Assembly (NCBI GenBank): GCA_035690495.1
Contig: DASSKK010000008.1
Location: 62,001-126,000 of the forward strand
Direction: 5' to 3'
DNA from: DASSKK01 sp035690495
Lineage (GTDB): Bacteria > Actinomycetota > Actinomycetes > Propionibacteriales > Nocardioidaceae
Length of the DNA stretch: 64,000 nucleotides
Made by a program: the position numbers and the translations under genes. Numbering within the stretch: the first letter of the stretch is position 1; each line of letters opens with the position of its first letter. The notes beneath the pieces are model-generated. The model saw nothing but the letters and a program-made list of their open reading frames with translations. It searched no databases and was not told where the DNA came from. Below, piece after piece: positions 44,073 to 51,874 of the stretch.

Positions 44073-45229
44073 GCCGGCGACGGATCGCCGTGGCGATCAC
44101 GGTCGCGGCGGTGCTCACAGTGGTGGGAGCCTCCGGCTCGCTCCGGCTCGCCACCGAGCCGGGCCAGTCGCTGGTCGAGACCGCGCTCGGACAGCTGGTC
44201 ACATTCGCATTCCTCGTCGACGGCGCGGTGCTGGCCGCGACCCGGCCCCGCAACCGGATCGGCTGGATCCTGCTGGCCATCGCCGTCACCTGGGCGATCG
44301 GCAACGGGGCCGTCGACGTCGCCTATCTGGGGATCCGCCTCGACCCGGGAAGCGTGCCCGGTGCATCGGTCTACGCCCTTGTCGGCGCTGCGGTCCGGGA
44401 CGTCTCCTGGTACCTGGCGGTGCTCGGCCTGGCGACGTACTTCCCGGACGGAGTCGTTGCCGGGCCACGCTGGCGCTGGCTGCCCCGGGCTCTTGTCGTC
44501 GCGATCGTCTGCGCGGTCGGGGACACGCTGCTCGACCCACAGGCCAATCTGACCTACTTCGGCCCGCACTGGCACAACCCGATCGCCGCGCCGCCGTCGC
44601 TGTCCTACCTGGACGGGGTCGTCTTCCTCGGCAGCCTGCCGCTGGCCGTGGTGGCTGCCGGATTCGCGATCGCGCAGCTGGTCGGACGCTGGCGACGGGG
44701 CGGCGCAATCGAGCGCAGGCAGATCGGGCTGTTCGCGGTTGCCGCGATCCTGCCGATCGCGGCCGGCCCGATCGGCCTCGCCGGAGGGCCGGGCTTCGTC
44801 TTCGCACTCTCGGTCGTGCCGCTCCCCGTCACCATCGCCGTAGCGGTGCTTCGTTACCGGCTCTACGACCTTGAGCGGATCGTTTCTCGCACCGTGTCCT
44901 ACGCGCTGGTGAGCGGTGCTCTGGCCGGGGTGTACGTCGGTTGCGTGGCGCTGATGACCGGCGTGCTGCCGTTCGACGGCGCTGTCGGCAGTGCGGCGTC
45001 GGTGCTGGTGGCGGTGGCGTTGTTCGCGCCTCTGCGTCGCAGGGTGCAGAGGGTGGTCGACCGGCGGTTCAACCGTGCCCGCTACGACGCCGAGGCCACG
45101 GTCGCCGCGTTCGCGTCCCGGCTGCGCGAGCAGGTAGAGTTGGACGCGGTGCTAGAAGACCTGGTCGGGGTGGTGCACCGCACGGTCGCGCCGGCCCACG
45201 TCAGCCTCTGGCTGCGAGGTGCCAGGTGA
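44069..45229 (+). CDS. Sensor-kinase-like membrane protein lacking the kinase domain, array member 4
   Basis: A 386-residue paralogue. The N-terminal region (IAVAITVAAVLTVVGASGS, then LGLATYFPDGVVAGPRWRW) has a long outer loop with LTYFGPHWHNPIAAPPSL. The C-terminal block starts RYRLYDLERIVSRTVSYALV and ends VSLWLRGAR. It is closest to member 5 in the shared block and at the DNA level around the VAVALFAPLRRRVQ codons, consistent with recent duplication or gene conversion. ATG at 44069 in a 4-bp overlap. Confidence 0.82.
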   Translation: MSRRRIAVAITVAAVLTVVGASGSLRLATEPGQSLVETALGQLVTFAFLVDGAVLAATRPRNRIGWILLAIAVTWAIGNGAVDVAYLGIRLDPGSVPGASVYALVGAAVRDVSWYLAVLGLATYFPDGVVAGPRWRWLPRALVVAIVCAVGDTLLDPQANLTYFGPHWHNPIAAPPSLSYLDGVVFLGSLPLAVVAAGFAIAQLVGRWRRGGAIERRQIGLFAVAAILPIAAGPIGLAGGPGFVFALSVVPLPVTIAVAVLRYRLYDLERIVSRTVSYALVSGALAGVYVGCVALMTGVLPFDGAVGSAASVLVAVALFAPLRRRVQRVVDRRFNRARYDAEATVAAFASRLREQVELDAVLEDLVGVVHRTVAPAHVSLWLRGAR

Positions 45230-46374
45230 AGCCGCGCGTCGCGTTGTCGCTCGGCCTGTGGGCGCTGATCATCGCTGCCGCCTGCCTGGCGACGGTGCTC
45301 GGACCACACCGCGGCGTCGGCGAGATCTTCGTCTTGGTCATGTTCCAGGCGTTCCCCGCCGTCGGCGTGCTACTGGTCGTCCGCCAGCCCGGAAACCCCA
45401 TCGGCCCGATCTTCATGCTCACCGGAGCGCTGGCCGCCATCCAAGGCCTCTCCGAGGCGGTGGTCGACCGGGCGTTGGCGAGTCACGACCTCGCCGGGAT
45501 CGTCGTCCGCACCGCGGCATGGGCGCAGTCGTGGATGTGGCTCCCCGCCCTGGCCGTTCCCCTGGTCTTCGGCACGCTGCTGCTGCCCGACGGTCGGCCA
45601 TTCTCGAGCTTCTTCCGGCGGGTGACCGTCGCTGCGACCGTCACGGTCGGCGGCACCGTCCTCCTCTATGCTGCCGCGGCGCTGACGACGCCGACGGCCG
45701 AGTTGGTGGACAAGGCCGGCAGCGAGCAGGCGCAGGGCGGCGAGCGGGTCTTCTTCGCCGCGATCAGCGTGCTGGTCGCCGGCACCCTCGTCTGCGCGTT
45801 GCTCGGCGTCGTCTCACTCGCGCTCCGGTACCGACGCGGCAGCGAGCAGGTGCGCCAGCAGCTCAAGGCCGTGCTGCTCTCCGCAGGGCTCGCCGTGGCC
45901 TGCGTCGTGGCGGGCTCCTTCACCGACGACCTGCAGAACACGCTCGAGCCGGTCGGCATCGCCTTGCTCGCCCTCGGTGTCGGCCTCGCCATCCTGCGCT
46001 ACCGGCTCTACGACCTCGACCGGATCGTCTCCCGCACCGTGTCCTACGCGCTGGTGACCGGCGCCCTGATCGGTGTGTACATCGGCTGCGTGGCGCTGCT
46101 GACCGATGTGCTGCCGTTCGCGGGCACGGTCGGCAGCGCGGCGTCGGTTCTGGTGGCGGTGGCGTTGTTCGCGCCGCTGCGCCGCCGGGTGCAAAGCGTG
46201 GTGGACCGGCGGTTCAACCGCGCCCGCTACGACGCGGAGACGACGGTCGCTGCGTTCGCCTCCCGGCTGCGCGACCAGGTCGAGCTGGACGCCGTACGAC
46301 GAGATCTGGTCGCGGTGGTGCGTGGCACGGTCGCGCCGAGCCATGTCAGCGTCTGGATGAGGAGCGTCAGGTGA
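45226..46374 (+). CDS. Sensor-kinase-like membrane protein lacking the kinase domain, array member 5
   Basis: A 382-residue paralogue opening KPRVALSLGLWALIIAAACLA. The central loop is acidic and polar (TPTAELVDKAGSEQAQGGERV, about 160-180), unlike the other members. The C-terminal block starts RYRLYDLDRIVSRTVSYALV and ends VSVWMRSVR. GTG at 45226 overlaps the previous stop. Its own stop is overlapped by the GTG of a 12-codon stub that repeats its first codons. Confidence 0.82.
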   Translation: MKPRVALSLGLWALIIAAACLATVLGPHRGVGEIFVLVMFQAFPAVGVLLVVRQPGNPIGPIFMLTGALAAIQGLSEAVVDRALASHDLAGIVVRTAAWAQSWMWLPALAVPLVFGTLLLPDGRPFSSFFRRVTVAATVTVGGTVLLYAAAALTTPTAELVDKAGSEQAQGGERVFFAAISVLVAGTLVCALLGVVSLALRYRRGSEQVRQQLKAVLLSAGLAVACVVAGSFTDDLQNTLEPVGIALLALGVGLAILRYRLYDLDRIVSRTVSYALVTGALIGVYIGCVALLTDVLPFAGTVGSAASVLVAVALFAPLRRRVQSVVDRRFNRARYDAETTVAAFASRLRDQVELDAVRRDLVAVVRGTVAPSHVSVWMRSVR

Positions 46375-46409
46375 AGCCGCGAGCCCCATGCTCCTCGGGT
46401 GCTCGCTAG
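46371..46409 (+). pseudogene. 12-codon stub of a sixth array member
   Basis: GTG AAG CCG CGA at 46371 overlaps the stop of array member 5, exactly as member 5's own GTG AAG CCG CGC overlaps member 4. The flanking bases agree at nearly every position (CAGGTGAAGCCGCG in both). It encodes only KPRAPCSSGAR before TAG at 46407. I read this as the scar of a deleted sixth copy. Confidence 0.55.
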
Positions 46410-46412
46410 CCT
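46407..46412 (+). promoter_or_regulatory. Candidate -10 box (TAGCCT) for tsaB
   Basis: TAGCCT lies six bases before the tsaB GTG at 46419 and overlaps the stop codon of the array stub. It could give tsaB-rimI-tsaD its own leaderless transcript now that they are separated from tsaE. Confidence 0.35.
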
Positions 46413-46418
46413 CGTCTC

Positions 46419-47078
46419 GTGCTCCTCGCCTTCGACACCGCCACCGAGGCGGTCACCGTCGCGCTCCACGACGGGGACCGTGTGGTCGCCGTGCACAACG
46501 CGCTCGACCCCCGACGGCACGGCGAGCTGCTCGCCCCCGGAATCACCGCTGTCCTCGACGAGGCGTGGGTGCCGCGCCAGGACGTGACCGCGATCGCCGT
46601 CGGCGTGGGACCGGGTCCCTTCACCGGCCTGCGCGTGGGGCTGGTCACCGCGCGCACCCTGGCCGCGACGCTGTCCATCCCGGTGTACGGCGTGTGCACG
46701 CTGGACGTACTGGCGGCCGAGGCCGTCCGCGAGGGGACCGTCGACGGCCCGGAAGGCGGCCGCTTCCTGGTCGCCACCGATGCCCGGCGCAAGGAGGTCT
46801 ACTGGGCGGCGTACGACGCCGAGGGAACCCGGCTCGAAGGTCCCCACGTCGCCAAGCCCTCCGACGTCCCGCCCGACCTCGCCGGGGGTCCGGTGGTGGG
46901 CCGCGGGGGTCTCCTCTATCCCGAGTCGTTGCCGCACGCGGTCCCCCCGGAGCATCCCTCCGCGGCGGTGCTGGCCGCGATCGTCACCGAGGAGCGGGTC
47001 AAGCTGCTCGACCCCGAGCCGCTGTACCTGCGCCGTCCGGACACCTCCGCACCCTCGCCGCCGAAGCGTGTCTCATGA
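46419..47078 (+). CDS. tsaB: tRNA threonylcarbamoyladenosine biosynthesis protein TsaB
   Basis: A 219-residue ASKHA-fold protein, the platform partner of TsaD and TsaE in t6A synthesis. It opens LLAFDTATEAVTVALHD and has VGVGPGPFTGLRVGLVTARTLA with the family's GPGSFTGLR-type loop (here GPFTGLR). The C-terminal half is Pro-rich and variable. GTG start at 46419; ATGA overlap with rimI at 47075. Confidence 0.94.
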   Translation: MLLAFDTATEAVTVALHDGDRVVAVHNALDPRRHGELLAPGITAVLDEAWVPRQDVTAIAVGVGPGPFTGLRVGLVTARTLAATLSIPVYGVCTLDVLAAEAVREGTVDGPEGGRFLVATDARRKEVYWAAYDAEGTRLEGPHVAKPSDVPPDLAGGPVVGRGGLLYPESLPHAVPPEHPSAAVLAAIVTEERVKLLDPEPLYLRRPDTSAPSPPKRVS

Positions 47079-47500
47079 GGATCCGCAACGCGGTGCCGGA
47101 CGACGTCGACGCGCTCACCGCGCTCGACCGGGACACGTTCGGCCGCGACGCCTGGTCGCGTGCCTCCATGGAGTCCGAGCTGTTCGGACGAGGGCTTCGC
47201 AGCGTGGTGGCGGAGCGCGACGGCATCCTCGGCTACGCGATCACCCGCAGCGCCGGAGACCTCACCGACCTGCAGCGGATCGTCGTACGACCCGAAGACC
47301 GCAGGCAGGGTCTGGCCCGCCGGCTGCTTCGGGTCGTGCTCGACGGATACTCCATGCCGCAGGTGCTGCTCGAGGTGCGCGCGGACAACGCCGCCGCGCT
47401 GGCGTTCTACGCCGCCGAGGGGTTCGTCGAGCTCGACCGGCGGGCGGGCTACTACCGGGACGGCACGGACGCCGTGGTGATGAGACGGGAGATGCGATGA
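47075..47500 (+). CDS. rimI: Ribosomal-protein-alanine N-acetyltransferase RimI
   Basis: A 141-residue single GNAT domain. The CoA-binding loop is VVRPEDRRQGLARRLL (about 73-88), followed by LEVRADNAAALAFYAAEGFVE and YYRDGTDAVVMRR, the RimI-typical end. RimI acetylates the N-terminus of S18 and some other proteins. It lies between tsaB and tsaD with 4-bp overlaps on both sides, the classic actinobacterial order. Confidence 0.93.
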   Translation: MRIRNAVPDDVDALTALDRDTFGRDAWSRASMESELFGRGLRSVVAERDGILGYAITRSAGDLTDLQRIVVRPEDRRQGLARRLLRVVLDGYSMPQVLLEVRADNAAALAFYAAEGFVELDRRAGYYRDGTDAVVMRREMR

Positions 47501-48543
47501 GCGACGAGCCGCTGGTGCTCGGGATCGAGACGTCGTGCGACGAGACGGGCGTCGGCATCGTGCGCGGGCGCACCCTGCTCGCGAACGCGGTCGCCTCCAG
47601 CGTCGACGAGCACGCCCGGTTCGGCGGGGTCGTCCCGGAGGTCGCCTCCCGGGCCCATCTGGAGGCGATGGTGCCGACCATCGAACGCGCCTGCGAGAGC
47701 GCCGGCATCGCGACCTACGACGTGGACGCGGTCGCGGTCACCGCCGGGCCCGGGCTGGCCGGAGCGCTGCTGGTCGGCGTGGCGGCCGCGAAGGCGCTCG
47801 CGGTCGGCCTCGGCAAGCCGCTGTACGGCGTCAACCACCTGGCCGCGCACGTCGCGGTCGACCAGCTCGAGCACGGTCCGCTGCCCGAGCCGTGCCTGGC
47901 GCTGCTGGTCAGCGGCGGGCACTCCTCGCTGCTGCGGGTCGCCGACGTCACCGGCGACATCGACCCGCTCGGCGCCACCATCGACGACGCCGCCGGGGAG
48001 GCGTTCGACAAGGTGGCGCGCCTGCTGGGGCTGCCGTTCCCCGGCGGGCCATACGTCGACCGGGAGGCGCGCTCCGGGTCGTCGGTGGCGATCGACTTCC
48101 CGCGCGGCCTCACTTCCCAGCGCGACCTGCAGCGGCACCGCTTCGACTTCTCGTTCTCCGGGCTGAAGACCGCGGTGGCCCGCTGGGTGGAGGCGCGCGA
48201 GGCGTCCGGAGAGCCGGTGCCGGTGGCCGACGTGGCCGCCTCGTTCCAGGAGGCGGTCTGCGACGTGCTGGTCCGCAAGACGCTGGACGCCGCGGGCGAC
48301 CAGGGCATCGAGGACGTGCTGATCGGCGGCGGAGTGGCGGCGAACTCCCGGCTGCGTGCGCTGGCGGTCGAGCGTGCCACGTCCAAGGGGATCAAGGTCC
48401 GGGTGCCGCGGCCGGGGCTGTGCACCGACAACGGGGCGATGGTCGCCGCGATCGGCGCCCAGATGGTCGCCCGGGGCCGGCAGCCGTCCGGCCTCGACCT
48501 GCCCGCCGACTCGTCGATGCCGGTCACGATGGTGCTCGTCTGA
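47497..48543 (+). CDS. tsaD: tRNA N6-adenosine threonylcarbamoyltransferase TsaD
   Basis: A 348-residue ASKHA ATPase/metalloenzyme that transfers threonylcarbamoyl to A37 of tRNA. It opens LVLGIETSCDETGVGIV. The metal-binding HxxxH is GVNHLAAHVA, LLVSGGHSSLL is the substrate loop, and IGGGVAANSRLR and CTDNGAMVA are the conserved C-terminal blocks. Full length. ATG at 47497 coupled to rimI. Convergent with the PIN toxin gene (18 bp apart). Confidence 0.96.
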   Translation: MSDEPLVLGIETSCDETGVGIVRGRTLLANAVASSVDEHARFGGVVPEVASRAHLEAMVPTIERACESAGIATYDVDAVAVTAGPGLAGALLVGVAAAKALAVGLGKPLYGVNHLAAHVAVDQLEHGPLPEPCLALLVSGGHSSLLRVADVTGDIDPLGATIDDAAGEAFDKVARLLGLPFPGGPYVDREARSGSSVAIDFPRGLTSQRDLQRHRFDFSFSGLKTAVARWVEAREASGEPVPVADVAASFQEAVCDVLVRKTLDAAGDQGIEDVLIGGGVAANSRLRALAVERATSKGIKVRVPRPGLCTDNGAMVAAIGAQMVARGRQPSGLDLPADSSMPVTMVLV

Positions 48544-48561
48544 TTTCTCACGGCGAGCGGA

Positions 48562-48957
48562 TCAGATGGCGATGACGTGGACGAGGTCTTCGAGCCCTTC
48601 GAAGTCGTCGCGGTTTCGGGTGTAGAGATCGAGGCCGTTGGCGTGTGCCGTCGCTGCGATCAGCAGGTCCGCGAATCGGCTGCGCGGCCTGCGTCCTTCG
48701 CGGACGACGGCGGCGACCACGAGTCCGTAGCTGCGCACGGCCGTGCCATCGAACCGGAGCGGCTCGAACTTCGACTCGACCTCCTGCAGCCGCAGCTGTC
48801 TTCTCGCCGCTTCGTCCGCAGTGGCGGCAAGGTGCGGTCCGGCCGCCAGCTCGGCAGCGGTGATCGCGGAGATCGCCATCTGGTCCGGCAACGCCGCCAC
48901 GACGATCGAATCGTGCCAGTCGATGACGACGGAGGTGTCGAGCAGCCCGGCCGTCAT
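48562..48957 (-). CDS. PIN-domain ribonuclease toxin
   Basis: A 131-residue PIN domain. Acidic residues: Asp in GLLDTSVVIDW (about 7), Glu in ITAAELAAG (about 36), Asp in RFADLLIAATA (about 97), and Asp in YTRNRDDFEGL (about 115-116). This is the VapC/FitB-like toxin class. It follows its antitoxin gene with a single base between them, so the pair is one operon. Confidence 0.9.
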   Translation of the reverse strand: MTAGLLDTSVVIDWHDSIVVAALPDQMAISAITAAELAAGPHLAATADEAARRQLRLQEVESKFEPLRFDGTAVRSYGLVVAAVVREGRRPRSRFADLLIAATAHANGLDLYTRNRDDFEGLEDLVHVIAI

Positions 48958-48958
48958 G

Positions 48959-49213
48959 TCAGAGCTCCTGGTCGATCACCTGGTCGAGGTCGGCTCGAAA
49001 TCGACGCCTATCGATCCGCACGCCGGCTGCCGCCAGCACCGCGACCTCCTCGCGGGAGATGAAGGTGCGGCGGCCGTCGGCCTGGACCGGCCGAAGCTCG
49101 GCGACCGGTTCGCCATTGCGCGTGACGACGAAGGTCTCGCCGGCCGTCACGGCATCGATCACCTTCGCGTTCGCGTTGCGCAGCTCACGTTGCGCGATGG
49201 TCTTCGTCATCAC
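48959..49213 (-). CDS. Phd/YefM-type antitoxin
   Basis: An 84-residue protein. IAQRELRNANAKVIDAVTAGE followed by TFVVTRNGEPVAEL is the Phd/YefM DNA-binding domain. The C-terminal tail (RIDRRRFRADLDQVIDQEL) would wrap the PIN toxin. The first two codons are both ATG (49213 and 49210), and either may be used. It is probably self-repressing from the 70-bp upstream gap. Confidence 0.88.
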   Translation of the reverse strand: MMTKTIAQRELRNANAKVIDAVTAGETFVVTRNGEPVAELRPVQADGRRTFISREEVAVLAAAGVRIDRRRFRADLDQVIDQEL

Positions 49214-49283
49214 CCGAGTGTAGCAAGATGTGCGACGATATGCGACAGCGAGCGGTCTCGGCCCGGCCGACGGACTCGCAAGC

Positions 49284-50534
49284 TCAGGCTTGGGTCCCGC
49301 GGGCCAGGCCGATCAGCCGGTCCAGGACGCGTTCTCCGTCCGCGCGCAGGCCGTTGTGCTCGTACTCGTTGGTGACCCACGGCCGCATCGTCGGGATCAT
49401 CGCGGCGGTCTGCTCGGAGAAGATCAGTGGCACGTACGCGTCGTAGGCGTAGATCGCTGCCGCGCACGGCACCTCGCACGCGGCCAGCGCGTCGGCATCG
49501 TAGAGCGCCGGCCACTCGCGGTCGGCCAGCCGGTCCGCGGCCTCACTCAGCGGCGCGAGTTCGGGATCCTCCTCGAGCGTCGCAGTGCTCACGTGCTCGC
49601 CGGTGAACAACGTCCGGTCGTCACGGAACTCCTGCGGCATGGTCCGCTGTGCCGACCACCGGGTCGCCTGCCCGTCGGCGTAGCAGGCCTCGTGGATCAC
49701 GACGTACAACGGGTTGCGGCCTGAGAACGGCAGCATCGACGCCGCGTCGTAGCCGAACGCCGGCGAGTCAGGGTCGCGTTCGAGGAGGTAGTGCAGATGC
49801 TCTGCGCCGTCGCTCATCCCGAGCCTGTTGCCGACCTGGCGGAACCGCTCGGCCGACATCTGCCGGCCGTCAGGAAGCCGGACCTCACCGGCATCGCACC
49901 GGTCCAGCACGGCCCGCACCCGCTCCCGGTCGGCCGGGTAGCGGGCGTAGTAGCGCCGGTTGCGCTCGCGCATGATGTGGTACGTCGTGGCGTAGATCTG
50001 GTCGACCGGCAGGCCCACCGGCGGCAGGCCCCCGGTGAAGAGGGCCTCGCGCAGGCCAGACGGGGCCGCCGAGAGGTAGCGCAACGCGCAGAATCCGCCG
50101 AAGGACTGGCCGAGCAGGCTCCACCGGTCCACGCCGAGCCTCTGCCTGATCAGCTCGAGGTCGGCGACGATCGCGTCGGCGCGGAACAGCGCCAGACGCT
50201 CCGCCTGCTCGGCCGGCGTGAGTCCCGGGAGCACCCCGATGGGGGACGACCGGCCGGTGCCGCGTTGGTCCAGCATCAGCACCCGGTAGTCGGCCAGCGC
50301 CCGGTCCAGCCAGGTCGGGTCCGTCGGCCCGCGGGTCGGTCGTGGTGCCTCCTGGCCCGGGCCGCCCTGCAGGTAGACCAGGAACGGACGGTCTCGCCCT
50401 CGGGGGTCGGCGACCTCCCGGGCGAACACGTTGATCTGCTCCCCTTCGGCGTCGGCGTGGTCCAGCGGCACCGTGAACTCGTGCTCGACGAGCGCGAGCC
50501 CCGGTGCCGTCACCTCGACGTGGCTGTCACTCAT
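49284..50534 (-). CDS. Alpha/beta hydrolase, prolyl aminopeptidase-like (S33)
   Basis: A 416-residue serine hydrolase. It shows FLVYLQGGPGQEAPRP as the oxyanion loop typical of proline iminopeptidases, VLMLDQRGTGRSSP, the nucleophile elbow LLGQSFGGFCA (Ser about 148), a large cap of about 200 residues, and a C-terminal acid/His region (YAYDAYVPLIFSEQT, then YEHNGLRADGERVL). It probably removes N-terminal proline or similar residues in the cytoplasm. The start MSDSHVEV at 50534 fits; CAGGAT seven bases upstream is a possible -10. Confidence 0.86.
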   Translation of the reverse strand: MSDSHVEVTAPGLALVEHEFTVPLDHADAEGEQINVFAREVADPRGRDRPFLVYLQGGPGQEAPRPTRGPTDPTWLDRALADYRVLMLDQRGTGRSSPIGVLPGLTPAEQAERLALFRADAIVADLELIRQRLGVDRWSLLGQSFGGFCALRYLSAAPSGLREALFTGGLPPVGLPVDQIYATTYHIMRERNRRYYARYPADRERVRAVLDRCDAGEVRLPDGRQMSAERFRQVGNRLGMSDGAEHLHYLLERDPDSPAFGYDAASMLPFSGRNPLYVVIHEACYADGQATRWSAQRTMPQEFRDDRTLFTGEHVSTATLEEDPELAPLSEAADRLADREWPALYDADALAACEVPCAAAIYAYDAYVPLIFSEQTAAMIPTMRPWVTNEYEHNGLRADGERVLDRLIGLARGTQA

Positions 50535-50554
50535 GCACCCGATCCTGCCCCAAC

Positions 50555-50614
50555 CCCCGATTCGTCCGGGTCCGCTCCCCGCAAAGGGGACGCAATTCAT
50601 CGGACGAATCGGGG
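50555..50614. repeat. Intergenic palindromic element, copy 2
   Basis: Perfect 14-bp arms, 50555-50568 (CCCCGATTCGTCCG) and 50601-50614, with a 32-base loop that holds a nested TCCCC-GCAA-AGGGGA hairpin. Its reverse complement matches copy 1 at 28400 in arms and in TTGCGTCC...GCGGGG of the loop. It lies just after the minus-strand stop codon at 50615-50617, the same placement as copy 1 after acpS. Confidence 0.8.
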
Positions 50615-51874
50615 TCAGGGGCGGGCGACGAAGTGGAAGGGTGGGACTCCCTGGTGCTCCGGTTCGAGGAGCAGCTCCAGCCGGCCGTCAGGTGTCAGTC
50701 GCAGGATATTCGGGCTGCCCTGGTGCGAGGCTGCCGCGAGCAGCGTGTCGTCGTACTCCCAGGCGAGACCGCTGACGGCGAGCTGGTCGTCGGGCCCGCC
50801 GACGTGGACGAAGTCGGCGACCACCTTGCCGGTGTGCGCGTCGAGGATCGCCACGGCGCCGCTGCCTGCGCCGTCGCCGTAGGCGTCGGTGCCGAAGACG
50901 TACCTGCCGTCCTGGCTGAACTGGCCGAGCGCGAACTTGCACGTCCCCCAGAGCTTCGCGCCCGAGGTCACGTTGCGCACCTCCCAGCAGGAACCGGTAT
51001 TGCTCGACGAGATCTGTCCGGCGACCAGGTCGTCGCTCTCCGAGGTGCCGCGGGCATTGATCAGGCCCGGGAGCGCCCGGTCGTGGCCGCCGAAGTCGGT
51101 CACCCGCACCGACGGGTTGACGCCGCCGACGGCATAGACGACCGAGCCGCCGGCGACGAAGCCGACCGGGGCTACCGGAACGCCAGCGGGAACCTGCACG
51201 GACTGGTGCGCCTCGCCGTTGCCCATCCCGCTGCCGATCCCGCGATTCACGACGGTCTGCCGCCCAGCGCCGGTCACCCAGGCGGTCAGGGTTCCGTCCT
51301 GGCTGACCGCGAGCCGGTCGCTGCCCGGCTGGGTGTCGACGACCTTGCCCTGCGCGTCGATGGTCACCACCGACATCTCGCCATGAGTCGGACCGGTTGC
51401 CAGCCAGCCGCCGTGGTACGGCGTCACGCTCAGGTACTCTCCGAGCTCGTCGGTCCCACCGTCCGGTCGGAAGAGCGTGCGTCCCTGCAGATAGCCGATC
51501 GCCGGGGGCGCTCCCTTCGGGATGCCGACCGTGGTCAGGGGGATCGTGCCCGCCGGCTGTGTCGGCTGCTTGGGAGACGTCACGGTCGGGCTCGGCGTTG
51601 TCGCGAGGCCGGGCGAGGCGCTGGGGCTCGGCGGGCTCGACGTACGCGTGGCGATCGGCGGGTTGCCCGCGGTCAGCGTGCCCGCCGCGCCCAGGCCGAC
51701 CGGCACCGCGACCGCGACCACCACCGCGGCCACGGCGCCGGCGACTGCCCGGCGGCGCCACCGGATCCGGCGGGCGGCGGACCGCACGTCGTCGAAGGCG
51801 AGCGGGTGCCCGCCCACGTTGCGGGAGCGGTCCCGCAGCTCGCGGACCAGCAGGTCGCGCTCGTGCTGACTCAT
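50615..51874 (-). CDS. Membrane-anchored beta-propeller-like protein of a sigma factor operon
   Basis: A 419-residue protein. A cytoplasmic basic head of about 40 residues, a TM segment at about 44-65 (AVAGAVAAVVVAVAVPVGLGA), a Ser/Pro/Thr-rich linker, then an external domain of repeated short strands (QDGTLTAWVTGAGRQTVV, QDGRYVFGTDAYGDGAGSG) resembling a WD40/TolB-like propeller. The start overlaps the sigma factor stop (ATGA, 51871-51874), the usual place for an anti-sigma or sensing protein. No zinc anti-sigma motif is visible. The role as anti-sigma is inferred. Confidence 0.78.
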   Translation of the reverse strand: MSQHERDLLVRELRDRSRNVGGHPLAFDDVRSAARRIRWRRRAVAGAVAAVVVAVAVPVGLGAAGTLTAGNPPIATRTSSPPSPSASPGLATTPSPTVTSPKQPTQPAGTIPLTTVGIPKGAPPAIGYLQGRTLFRPDGGTDELGEYLSVTPYHGGWLATGPTHGEMSVVTIDAQGKVVDTQPGSDRLAVSQDGTLTAWVTGAGRQTVVNRGIGSGMGNGEAHQSVQVPAGVPVAPVGFVAGGSVVYAVGGVNPSVRVTDFGGHDRALPGLINARGTSESDDLVAGQISSSNTGSCWEVRNVTSGAKLWGTCKFALGQFSQDGRYVFGTDAYGDGAGSGAVAILDAHTGKVVADFVHVGGPDDQLAVSGLAWEYDDTLLAAASHQGSPNILRLTPDGRLELLLEPEHQGVPPFHFVARP

